From: COE1 sp910588595
Lineage (GTDB): Bacteria; Bacillota; Clostridia; Lachnospirales; Lachnospiraceae
Length of the DNA stretch: 64,000 bases
Assembly (NCBI GenBank): GCA_948957135.1
Contig: CARDBT010000002.1
Coordinates: 62,001-126,000 of the forward strand
Direction: 5' to 3'
Shown: one piece after another, positions 9,726 through 17,633 of the stretch
Layout of the letters: every line of letters starts with the position of its first letter
Position numbering within the stretch: position 1 is the first letter of the stretch
Translations under genes and position numbers: made by a program
Notes under the pieces: generated by a model
Seen by the model: the letters and a program-made list of their open reading frames with translations, nothing else
The model's database searches: none
What the model was told of the DNA's origin: nothing

Positions 9726-10715
9726 TCACGCTCCGAGCGTCGCAGCGATCACGGCTTTGATCGTATGCATGCGGTTCTCCGCCTCGTCAAACACGAGGGA
9801 CCGCTCCGACTCGAACACCTCGTCTGTCACCTCGAGCTCCGTAAAACCGTACTTCTCTCCCTGCTCCTTGCCGATCTTTGTCTTGAGGTCATGGAAAGCC
9901 GGCAGGCAGTGGAGGAACACCGACTGCGCGCCCGCATTTTCCATCACCGCTCTTGTCACCTTGTACGGGGAAAGCTTCTCGATGCGCTCCGCCCACACCG
10001 AATCCGGCTCTCCCATGGATACCCACACGTCCGTGTAGATCACATCGGCGCCCTTCGTCCCCGCGTCCACATCCTCCGTCAGCGTGATCGTGGCGCCCGA
10101 TGCCGCCGCGTACGCCTCGCACTCCGCCACAAGCGCCTCGTCGGGAAAGTACTCTTTCGCCGTGCACGCCGTGAAGTGCATACCCAGCTTTGCACACACG
10201 ATCATCAGCGAATTGCCCATGTTGTAGCGGGCGTCGCCCATATACGTGAGCCTGATGCCTTTCAGATACCCGAAATGCTCCCTGATCGTGAGCAGGTCCG
10301 CGAGCATCTGCGTCGGGTGATACTCGTTGGTAAGCCCGTTCCACACGGGCACACCTGCATACTTTGCAAGCTCCTCCACGATCGCCTGCCCGTAGCCGCG
10401 GTACTCGATCCCATCGTATATCCTGCCGAGCACGCGCGCCGTGTCCGCGATGGACTCCTTCTTGCCAATCTGCGAACTTGACGGGTCCAGATACGTTGTC
10501 CCCATGCCAAGGTCATGCGCCGCCGTCTCGAAGGAACAGCGGGTGCGGGTGCTCGTCTTCTCGAAGATAAGGGCGATATTTTTCCCGCGGAGCGTGTCGT
10601 GCAGGATCCCTTTCTTTTTCTTGTCCTTATACTCAGCCGCCAGATCGACCAGATACACGATCTCCTCCGGCGTGTAATCTTTCAATGTCAGGAAACTGCG
10701 TCCTTTTAAATCCAT
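9726..10715 (-). CDS. argF: Ornithine carbamoyltransferase, 329 aa
   Basis: Makes citrulline from ornithine and carbamoyl phosphate in arginine synthesis. The signature carbamoyl-phosphate motif STRTRCSFE is at about residue 54, with the HPTQMLADLLT ornithine-side motif and the FLHCLPA catalytic Cys loop also present. The frame extends 53 codons upstream, but AGGAGGAGAG before the ATG at 10715 and homologous length fix the start there. It is the first gene of the run leading to lysS. The 5' region holds an AT-rich palindrome and a GAGCCG/CGGCTC hairpin. Confidence 0.96.
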   Translation of the reverse strand: MDLKGRSFLTLKDYTPEEIVYLVDLAAEYKDKKKKGILHDTLRGKNIALIFEKTSTRTRCSFETAAHDLGMGTTYLDPSSSQIGKKESIADTARVLGRIYDGIEYRGYGQAIVEELAKYAGVPVWNGLTNEYHPTQMLADLLTIREHFGYLKGIRLTYMGDARYNMGNSLMIVCAKLGMHFTACTAKEYFPDEALVAECEAYAAASGATITLTEDVDAGTKGADVIYTDVWVSMGEPDSVWAERIEKLSPYKVTRAVMENAGAQSVFLHCLPAFHDLKTKIGKEQGEKYGFTELEVTDEVFESERSLVFDEAENRMHTIKAVIAATLGA

Positions 10716-10738
10716 TTTATCTCTCCTCCTCATACCTG

Positions 10739-10800
10739 TTGAGCCGCAGTTACAAGTCGGCTCTGCCAATATATGTATTTTACTACATTTATCAAAAAGG
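10739..10800 (-). promoter_or_regulatory. Possible ArgR-type operator and leader hairpin upstream of argF
   Basis: On the minus strand an AT-rich dyad, ATGTAGTAAAATACAT, lies about 60 bases before argF. It is followed by a GAGCCG...CGGCTC hairpin just before the ribosome site. The dyad has the spacing and AT core of an ARG box but only partly matches the TGAAT/ATTCA arms. A role in arginine control is inference from position. Confidence 0.3.
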
Positions 10801-10839
10801 GGCAAGAAAAAGCGCAGTTCTTTTTGTGAACTGCGCTTT
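10800..10839 (-). terminator. Intrinsic terminator after the SleB-like gene
   Basis: Perfect 12-bp stem (AAAGCGCAGTTC/GAACTGCGCTTT) followed on the minus strand by TTTTTCTTG. It lies downstream of the cell-wall hydrolase stop and separates it from argF. Confidence 0.85.
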
Positions 10840-10900
10840 GATCGTGTCACTGTTCTCAGTCGCCTGCGAAACACCGGATCACTGCTGCCATGCGGATCTT

Positions 10901-12133
10901 TTACCAGAATACATGATTGCCGATCACCAGTCCGTCCCTGCCGTTGTTCCTGCGGAAATGCAGTGCATCCCCGACATTGCAGACTCCGTTGATCGCCTCC
11001 TGTGCCGCCTGTATGCAGGACGCCCTGGTCGTCTTGTTCAGGATCAGGGATTCCATACGTCCCCCCGACGCGGGTGTAAACTGCCCTGATGCATAGATAA
11101 CATCTGTAATATTATCGGGATATCCGCCACATCGAACTCTATTCATTACGACAGCGCCGACTGCCACCTGCCCCTCATAAGGTTCACCGCCCGCCTCGCA
11201 CTGGATCAGTGCCGCGAGGATCTCAAGCTCTGATGCTGTCGCAAGCACTGCTTCCTTCTGCTGTACTCTCCTCGCCTCTGCATCGGCTGCAGCTTTCGCA
11301 CGCTCGGCTTCCTGCCTTGCCATGATCACTTCCATGGATTCTGCGGTATCTATGCCAAATTCTACCCTGACATACTCAGCTGCCACAAACCCTGTCGCGC
11401 CTTCATAGCTGACCTTCACCCAGTCGCCTTCCTCGGCGATCGCCTCCACTGCCTGACCTTCAGACAAAAGCCCTACAATGCCGGCGTCCAGACTTGGCTC
11501 CTTCCTGACTCTGAGTGTCTCTGTCTCAGAGTATGCGGTGAGCACACCTACATCCTTAGCAAGCTCCTCCGCCTCTTTTCCAAAATAAAGATATTGATTC
11601 TTGATCCATCCGGAAACATCTCCGGACTTAATTTTTGTCCATTCATCATTTTTTTCAAGAATGTCTCCGCCGCAGTCCTTGTATAACACGCCGACTTTCT
11701 GTGAGTCCTGGTCTGCCTCCAGTCTGATATTGACATACTCATTCACCTTTGCCATCACAAGTGTTGATTCTGGCTGGATCTGAGGCTGCAGTACCATCAG
11801 GTTCTTTGTGAACGCAGTCAGCGCCTCTCCTCTCGCTGAGACATTTGTTTCTACAATATTTGTATTGATCGCCTTTGGTGCATCTGCATTCGGAATATCT
11901 GTACTGGATATCTTTACATCCAAGATATCCGCTACACCAGCTGTTATTGCTGATGGATTCCTGTTGTCTGCTGAATTCATCTTGTGTGATGTGGTTTCCT
12001 GTTTTTTGTCTGTAACATCCATCAGCCTCGCCTGCAGGTCTGCAGCCTGTGTGCTGAGTGGAATAGACGCAAACGCGGTCATAACTGCGGTCATGCACAA
12101 CAGATATTTCCACTTTTTACAATTTGTCTTCAT
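10901..12133 (-). CDS. SleB-family cell-wall hydrolase with SH3 domains, 410 aa
   Basis: Exported peptidoglycan hydrolase. An N-terminal signal peptide (KKWKYLLCMTAVMTAFA then ASIPLSTQA) is followed by a Ser/Thr/Asn-rich spacer. Two bacterial SH3-type domains follow (about 135-185 and 200-260; VNIRLEADQDSQKVG and LRVRKEPSLDAGIVG), then a Glu/Ala-rich coiled linker. The C-terminal Hydrolase_2 domain has the expected AALIQCEAGGEPYEGQ and GQFTP motifs. ATG 12133 with GGAG at 6 bases is preferred over the ATG 12 bases upstream. SleB relatives act in spore cortex lysis, but many Lachnospiraceae paralogues serve growth or division. It is monocistronic by its terminator. Confidence 0.85.
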   Translation of the reverse strand: MKTNCKKWKYLLCMTAVMTAFASIPLSTQAADLQARLMDVTDKKQETTSHKMNSADNRNPSAITAGVADILDVKISSTDIPNADAPKAINTNIVETNVSARGEALTAFTKNLMVLQPQIQPESTLVMAKVNEYVNIRLEADQDSQKVGVLYKDCGGDILEKNDEWTKIKSGDVSGWIKNQYLYFGKEAEELAKDVGVLTAYSETETLRVRKEPSLDAGIVGLLSEGQAVEAIAEEGDWVKVSYEGATGFVAAEYVRVEFGIDTAESMEVIMARQEAERAKAAADAEARRVQQKEAVLATASELEILAALIQCEAGGEPYEGQVAVGAVVMNRVRCGGYPDNITDVIYASGQFTPASGGRMESLILNKTTRASCIQAAQEAINGVCNVGDALHFRRNNGRDGLVIGNHVFW

Positions 12134-12172
12134 AATCTGCTCCATTTCCTGTTATCAATATGTCATCTGTCT

Positions 12173-12336
12173 TAGAGCGTGTTTGAAAAATCATTCCCGC
12201 CATCTGCGCGCCCCAATTTGCGCGAGATTTGCACCAAATTCAGGTTACATAGCCCGCTATGCGCCCTTCATTTGGCACAAATCTCCCACAAATCGTGACG
12301 CATATCTGACGGAAAGCATTTTTCAAACACGCTCTA
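12173..12336. repeat. 164-bp palindromic element (MITE-like), family with GAGCGTGTTTGAAAAAT ends
   Basis: Begins TAGAGCGTGTTTGAAAAAT and ends with the exact reverse complement. The inner arms also pair (GAGATTTGCACCAAAT with ATTTGGCACAAATCTC, with two differences), so the whole element folds as one long hairpin around 12250. It encodes no protein. A solo end with a similar start occurs at 45440-45478. It sits upstream of the SleB-like gene. Confidence 0.85.
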
Positions 12337-12457
12337 GGGATCTTCCCAAAACTGAACAGTCCCTTTACTATTGTATGCTAATGATTACTCTTGTTTTACA
12401 TTTTATCGACAAATATTACATATTTGTTAACACCTATTACGATTTTATATAATAGCA

Positions 12458-12490
12458 AAGAGTTCGCGACTTGTCAAGTCTCGAACTCTT
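12458..12490 (-). terminator. Terminator-like hairpin after proC
   Basis: AAGAGTTCGCGACTTG pairs with CAAGTCTCGAACTCTT (one mismatch). The following minus-strand bases are only moderately T-rich, while the plus strand shows TTGTTTTT, so it may work in both directions. Confidence 0.6.
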
Positions 12491-12527
12491 GTTTTTAAAA
12501 TTTTATTCGATATTCATTTTTTCCTGC

Positions 12528-13340
12528 TCACATATTCCTCGATCTATCCACACATGCCATGACCGCGTCCATGACCGCTGCGCGCATCCCTTTTTCCTCA
12601 AGCACTCTGACTGCCTCGATCGTCGTCCCCGCCGGAGAGCAGACCATATCCTTGAGCTCGCCCGGGTGCATTCCTGTCTCGAGCACCATCTTTGCGCTGC
12701 CGAGCACGGACTGTGACGCAAACTCATACGCCTGCTTCCTGGGCATTCCTGCCATGACAGCCGCATCCGCCATCGCTTCGATGAACATGAACACATATGC
12801 GGGTGCGCTTCCCGCCACACCAATAAAGGCATCCATCAGGCGCTCCGGCAGTATGCTTGCCTTGCCAAAGCTATTTGTGATCCTGAGTGCCATCTCTTTG
12901 TCGCCATCGTAGACCCTCTGGTCAGAAACCGTTTCCTTCAGGCAGACGCAGGTGCAGCCTTCGCCCACCATGGCAGGCGTGTTTGGCATACAGCGTATGA
13001 TCCGCAGTGTCTTGCCGAATTCATGCTCGATCCACTCGATCGATCTGCCTGCCGCTATAGAGATCACAAGCATGTTCTCCCCATCTACGCAGTCCTTGAT
13101 CCCTGCGATCACATCCGACAGAAATATTGGCTTTACTGCAAGGATCAGCACATCTGCCTGTTTTGCGATCTCCCTGTTGTCCGTTCCCGTAACAATACCG
13201 TACTTCTCGCTGACCCGCTCCGCCGTCTGCTGTGTCCTGGCAGAGCCAATGATCTCCTCTGCCCGAAACCCACCTGTCCCAAGCATTCCTCCGATCATGG
13301 CTGACGCCATATTTCCAAGTCCTATAAAGCCAATTTTCAT
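12528..13340 (-). CDS. proC: Pyrroline-5-carboxylate reductase, 270 aa
   Basis: Last step of proline synthesis, reducing P5C with NAD(P)H. The Rossmann start IGFIGLGNMASAMIGG is followed by the ILAVKP motif and the family-defining C-terminal dimer helices (AGSAPAYVFMFIEAMADAAV, then HPGELKDMVCSPAGTTI). The length is typical. It stands downstream of the rRNA methyltransferase with an 80-base gap and has its own terminator-like hairpin. Confidence 0.96.
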   Translation of the reverse strand: MKIGFIGLGNMASAMIGGMLGTGGFRAEEIIGSARTQQTAERVSEKYGIVTGTDNREIAKQADVLILAVKPIFLSDVIAGIKDCVDGENMLVISIAAGRSIEWIEHEFGKTLRIIRCMPNTPAMVGEGCTCVCLKETVSDQRVYDGDKEMALRITNSFGKASILPERLMDAFIGVAGSAPAYVFMFIEAMADAAVMAGMPRKQAYEFASQSVLGSAKMVLETGMHPGELKDMVCSPAGTTIEAVRVLEEKGMRAAVMDAVMACVDRSRNM

Positions 13341-13419
13341 AATTTTGTGCCCTCTCCTTCACACATGCAATTTTGTCAGATTTTGCCTTGATCTTTTTTA
13401 AAGTAAACAACGATCGCTC

Positions 13420-14235
13420 TCACCGTTTCCTGCGCTGCCGCGCCGCCTCGTACATCAGTACTGTCGCCGCTGCCGCCGCGTTGAGCGACTCGACCTGTCC
13501 TGCCATGGGGATCTTTATGTACTGCGATGCCCGCTGCGCCGTCTCACGGCGAAGTCCGCCTCCCTCATTCCCGATCACAAACGCAGTCGGTCTCGTGTAG
13601 TCCGGCTCGTCATAATCCACACTGTCATCAAGGTGCGCCGCATAGACCAAAACTCCCTTTTTTATCAATAGATCGATCGCCAAAGCCATATCCTCCACCA
13701 CATAAAACGGAACCCTGTATATCGATCCCATCGTTGCCCGTATGACTTTTGGATTCGTGATATCGACTGTCCGTCTCGTCATCACCACGCCGTCGATGCC
13801 TGCACCCTCCCCGGCGCGCAGTATCGTTCCCAGATTTCCCGGGTCCTGCAGATCCTCAATGAGCATGAGCAGCGGTGCCCTCTGCGGATCTGCCATCCAG
13901 CTGTTCACACTGCTTTCCAGCTCGTGGTACGGCATGTCGAGCACGCAGAGCACCCCCTGGGGCGTCTGTGTGTCAGAGACTTTTCTGAACACGTCATCCG
14001 CAAACACTTCATAATGATGTTTTTTTATCCGCTCTTTTGATTCTTTGTCATTTTCCTGTTCACATTTTCGCAAAAAAGATTCTGACACATACACCTCTTT
14101 GATCCATTCGTCCGGCGCCTCGCGGAACATGCGGATCCCCTCCACAACAAACAACCGTTCCTCCCTGCGCATTTTTGCCTTCTGCACCAGCGCCGCAAGC
14201 CTCTTTACCTTACTGTTAGCTGTGCTTGATATCAT
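13420..14235 (-). CDS. TrmH/SpoU-family RNA 2'-O-methyltransferase, 271 aa
   Basis: SPOUT-class methyltransferase, probably acting on 23S rRNA. The N-terminal substrate-binding domain starts SSTANSKVKRLAALVQKAK and contains the FVVEGIRMF segment. The catalytic knot shows LIEDLQDPGNLGTILR (motif 1), FVIGNEGGGLR (motif 2) and IPMAGQVESLNAAAAAT (motif 3), the SAM site. Close relatives are YsgA/RlmB-type enzymes; the target nucleotide cannot be read from sequence. The start lies 8 bases downstream of the trkA-like stop, suggesting co-transcription with the potassium genes. Confidence 0.9.
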   Translation of the reverse strand: MISSTANSKVKRLAALVQKAKMRREERLFVVEGIRMFREAPDEWIKEVYVSESFLRKCEQENDKESKERIKKHHYEVFADDVFRKVSDTQTPQGVLCVLDMPYHELESSVNSWMADPQRAPLLMLIEDLQDPGNLGTILRAGEGAGIDGVVMTRRTVDITNPKVIRATMGSIYRVPFYVVEDMALAIDLLIKKGVLVYAAHLDDSVDYDEPDYTRPTAFVIGNEGGGLRRETAQRASQYIKIPMAGQVESLNAAAAATVLMYEAARQRRKR

Positions 14236-14243
14236 ATCTGAAC

Positions 14244-14939
14244 CTACCGTTTCCTTTCCGAAGCCGCCCTTGCAAAGTTGTTTCTGTTCTGTTCCAACAG
14301 CCGCTCCGCAACCTCATTGACAGCCATCACCATCAGGTGGTCTGTATCCTTGATGATATAATCTGCAGAGGGCATTACACTCATCTGCTCCTCATGCTTC
14401 TTCTTAATACCGAGTATGGAGATCTTGTATTTCGCAGCAATATTGGACTCCCGGATACTTTTTCCCACCCACTCCTTGAGCGGCGGCATCTCATAGATGC
14501 CAAAGGCACCGGGCAGATCGATGTAGTCAAAGATATTGTCAAGACTGTAGCGCTCCGCCCACTTCTCCGCGATATCTTTATCCGGATAGATCACCTCGTC
14601 CGCTCCGTTGCGCAATAAAAATTTTGCCTGGATATCCCTGGTCGCCTTGCTGATCACCCGCTTTGCCCCAAGCTCCTTCACCAGACTTGTGATCTCCAGA
14701 CTGCTCTGGAAATTGGTTCCGATACAGACGAACACCACATCAAAATTCCGGACTCCGATGGTTTTCAGAACTTCCTCGCTCGTGCAGTCCCCGATCCGGG
14801 TACTCGTCGCATACGGAACCATATCCTCCAATTTTTCCTCGTCCTCGTCCACGATCATGACGTCATGACCATTCTCCAGAAAATTGGCTGCCAGATGATG
14901 TCCAAAACGCCCCATTCCTATGATTAATATTGATTTCAT
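14244..14939 (-). CDS. trkA: TrkA/KtrA-family potassium channel regulatory subunit, 231 aa
   Basis: Cytoplasmic gating ring subunit that binds nucleotides and controls the TrkH/KtrB pore encoded just upstream. RCK_N occupies residues about 1-130 with the NAD-type GMGRFGHHLA loop and IVDEDEE acidic end. RCK_C follows (about 145-220; MPPLKEWVGKSIRESNI). The length matches single-RCK KtrA-like proteins rather than the double-RCK E. coli TrkA. It is separated from the pore gene by about 60 bases. Confidence 0.9.
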   Translation of the reverse strand: MKSILIIGMGRFGHHLAANFLENGHDVMIVDEDEEKLEDMVPYATSTRIGDCTSEEVLKTIGVRNFDVVFVCIGTNFQSSLEITSLVKELGAKRVISKATRDIQAKFLLRNGADEVIYPDKDIAEKWAERYSLDNIFDYIDLPGAFGIYEMPPLKEWVGKSIRESNIAAKYKISILGIKKKHEEQMSVMPSADYIIKDTDHLMVMAVNEVAERLLEQNRNNFARAASERKR

Positions 14940-15001
14940 TCACTTGTTCCTCCCACTAACTCCCATTTGCCCGCCCGGGCGGGCTCTCGATTCAGGATCG
15001 T

Positions 15002-16360
15002 TTATCCTACTATGATCTTTTCCTGCGGCTGACGCACAGACGCCGAGGTCTTCTTCTGTGCAAAGATCAGCGCAAACGAAAGGCTTCCCAGACGCCCGCA
15101 GTACATCAGCACTATTATAATAACACGCGATATTATATTTAGATCCCTCGTGATCCCCACCGTCATTCCAACGGTGCCAATTGCCGAAAGCACTTCAAAC
15201 AACACGTCCTCAAAATTCAATAACGGTTGTAATGTCATAATAAATATCGTTGCTATGATCGTCAGTGTCGCGTTGATAATGACAACCGCGTTTGCCTTTT
15301 TCACCACTTCGTCCGACAAGCGTCTCCCGAAGAGGTTGATATCTTCCCTGTTCCGCACCATCGCCACCGCATAGAACAAAAGTACGACCACCGATGTCGT
15401 CTTGACACCGCCTGCCGTGGAACCCGGACTGCCGCCGACAAACATCATAACCATTGTTATTATTTTGCCGGAATTGGACAGCGCTGCCGTGTCGACAGAA
15501 TTGAACCCTGCTGTCCTGGGTGTGACTGAGGAGAACAGCGCCCCCAGAAATTTTTCCAGCGGACTCATTCCCGCAAAAGCCGCCTGGTTCTCCGTGACCA
15601 GAAACAGTACCGTCCCCGCAATCGTCAGGAGCAGCGTCGTTGTGATCACGATCTTGCTGTGCAGCAGATATTTTCTGAAATGCCACTTGTTGCGCACCAC
15701 ATCGTCCCACACGATAAACCCGATCCCCCCCACAAGGATCAACGTCACTACGACAAGATTAACAACAATATCTCCCTCAAACGCGACAAGCGAGGAATAT
15801 GCCTCATTGACGCCCATCAGGTCAAACCCACCATTGCAAAAAGCAGAGACCGCATGAAAGATGGAAAAGTAAATCCCTCTCGCAACGCCAAACCGTGGTA
15901 TGAACCTGCACGCCAGCAGTACCGCACCCAATCCCTCAATACAGAGTGCTCCTTGCACGATCTTCTTGACAAGACGGACTACACCGGCTATCTCCAGTGT
16001 ATTGACACTCTCCTGCAGCTGTTCCCGCTCCTGCAGCCCGATGCGCTTCTTGAGCAGCACTGAGATATAAGCGCCGATCGTCATGAATCCCAGCCCGCCG
16101 ACCTGTATCAAACACAGTATGACGAGCTGTCCAAAGATCGTCCAGTTCCGATACGTATCCGCGACGACAAGCCCTGTGACACAGGTTGCAGACGTTGCTG
16201 TAAACAGTGAATTCAGCAGATTCCCATGACCTGACTTGTTCGCTATGGGCAGCGTGAGCAGCAGCGCCCCTGCCAGTATGATCAGCGCAAAGCCGGATGC
16301 GATCAGTCTGGTCGTGGACTTCCTTGCCGCGATCTTCTTTTTCTTAAATTCTAACCCCAT
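15002..16360 (-). CDS. trkH: TrkH/KtrB-family potassium transporter pore, 452 aa
   Basis: Integral membrane K+ translocating subunit. Four M1-P-M2 repeats are visible with P-loop segments TSATCVTGLV, SAFCNGGFD, VTPRTAGFN and LSAIGTVGMT, each with the single conserved filter glycine. The frame begins with a GTG at 16447 only 6 bases after the pfkA stop, but the ATG at 16360 gives the usual N-terminus (MGLEFKKKK then the first membrane helix). Its ribosome site AAGGA is rather distant (about 11 bases). It pairs with the RCK gene downstream. Confidence 0.92.
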   Translation of the reverse strand: MGLEFKKKKIAARKSTTRLIASGFALIILAGALLLTLPIANKSGHGNLLNSLFTATSATCVTGLVVADTYRNWTIFGQLVILCLIQVGGLGFMTIGAYISVLLKKRIGLQEREQLQESVNTLEIAGVVRLVKKIVQGALCIEGLGAVLLACRFIPRFGVARGIYFSIFHAVSAFCNGGFDLMGVNEAYSSLVAFEGDIVVNLVVVTLILVGGIGFIVWDDVVRNKWHFRKYLLHSKIVITTTLLLTIAGTVLFLVTENQAAFAGMSPLEKFLGALFSSVTPRTAGFNSVDTAALSNSGKIITMVMMFVGGSPGSTAGGVKTTSVVVLLFYAVAMVRNREDINLFGRRLSDEVVKKANAVVIINATLTIIATIFIMTLQPLLNFEDVLFEVLSAIGTVGMTVGITRDLNIISRVIIIVLMYCGRLGSLSFALIFAQKKTSASVRQPQEKIIVG

Positions 16361-16452
16361 GATCCAATAATTCCTTTTTACTACAAACCGAAACAAAATC
16401 GAGCAGGAGACATCTCTCTTTCCTGCCCGACTGTTCACTTGATTCACATCTA

Positions 16453-17427
16453 TTATCTTGACAATTTCCTGCAGATATCAAACTGATACTCATCGATCGT
16501 CTTTTTCATGTTGAGTGCTTCCTCGATATCGTAGTCCACAAACGCGCCATGCTTGTATGCGACCACTCTGTTGGATTTGCCGTCGCAGAGGATATCCGCC
16601 GCGTAGGCGCCCATGATCGATGCGTAGAACCTGTCCTTACAGGTCGGATTGCCGCCGCGCTGCAGGTATCCGAGAATGGTTGCCCGCGTCTCGACACCAG
16701 TCGCCGCCTCGATCCGCCGCGCCATCGACGTGGAGTGTCCGATGCCCTCAGCATTGATGATGATATGGTGTGTCTTTCCTTTCTTTCTGCTCCGGACGAT
16801 ATTGTTGATCAGCTCCTGCTCATCATAGTCGTACTTCTCAGGAATGAGGATGTCCTCCGCACCGTTCGCCACGCCTGTCCAAAGTGCAATGTACCCGGCA
16901 TGCCTTCCCATAACTTCTATGATGGAACATCTCTCATGCGAGGAGGAGGTGTCTCTCACTTTGTCGATCGCCTCCATCGCGGTGTTGATCGCCGTATCAA
17001 ATCCGATCGTGTACTCGGTACATGCAATGTCAAGGTCGATCGTACCCGGCACTCCGACTGTGTTGATACCATGTCTTGCAAGTCCCTGCGCTCCTCTGTA
17101 GGAGCCGTCGCCGCCGATCACCACCAGACCGTCAATGCCGTGCTTGTGGCAGATCTCAGCTGCCATCTGCTGTATGTTCTCCTCCTTAAATTCAAGACAT
17201 CTCGCCGTACCGAGGATCGTGCCGCCCTTCTGAATGATGTCCGCCACGCTGAACGCTTCCATATCCACGATCTCTTCGTTGAGCAGTCCCATGTAACCGC
17301 GCTTGATCCCTTTAACCTTCACATTGTTTGTCAGAGCCTTTCTCACCACTGCACGCAGTGCTGCATTCATCCCCGGCGCATCTCCCCCGCTTGTCAGCAC
17401 ACCTATCGTCTTAATCTCTTTTGACAT
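16453..17427 (-). CDS. pfkA: ATP-dependent 6-phosphofructokinase, 324 aa
   Basis: Glycolytic phosphorylation of fructose 6-phosphate. GVLTSGGDAPGMNAA and the GGDGSYRGA segment with Gly after the Asp indicate ATP rather than PPi use. The catalytic loop reads PGTIDLDIA; most PfkA proteins have TIDND here, so the Asn is Leu while both aspartates are kept. The MGRHAGYIA substrate motif is intact. The gene follows dnaE, a frequent Firmicute pairing, with about 200 bases between them. Confidence 0.95.
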   Translation of the reverse strand: MSKEIKTIGVLTSGGDAPGMNAALRAVVRKALTNNVKVKGIKRGYMGLLNEEIVDMEAFSVADIIQKGGTILGTARCLEFKEENIQQMAAEICHKHGIDGLVVIGGDGSYRGAQGLARHGINTVGVPGTIDLDIACTEYTIGFDTAINTAMEAIDKVRDTSSSHERCSIIEVMGRHAGYIALWTGVANGAEDILIPEKYDYDEQELINNIVRSRKKGKTHHIIINAEGIGHSTSMARRIEAATGVETRATILGYLQRGGNPTCKDRFYASIMGAYAADILCDGKSNRVVAYKHGAFVDYDIEEALNMKKTIDEYQFDICRKLSR

Positions 17428-17633
17428 CTCCTTTTACCTCCTATACAATGCCTGCCAGCACGGCAGCCTTATTAATTTATTTTATCATTTTTATGTTTCA
17501 TTTTTTTCTAAAATGATTGTACCCTTTTTTTTACAAGAATACAATACTCTTTGATAAAAAAATATCAGGATATCGCATCCCCTTTAAAAGTTATTTTCTC
17601 ACAGCTCCTTGGATTTTGCCCACATAAAATCTA

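Larger units (their letters stand above)
12134..12527. other. Intergenic stretch holding a palindromic element and a terminator
   Basis: These 394 bases between proC and the SleB-like gene contain the 12173-12336 element and the 12458-12490 hairpin, both listed separately. The remainder is AT-rich and non-coding. Confidence 0.7.
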
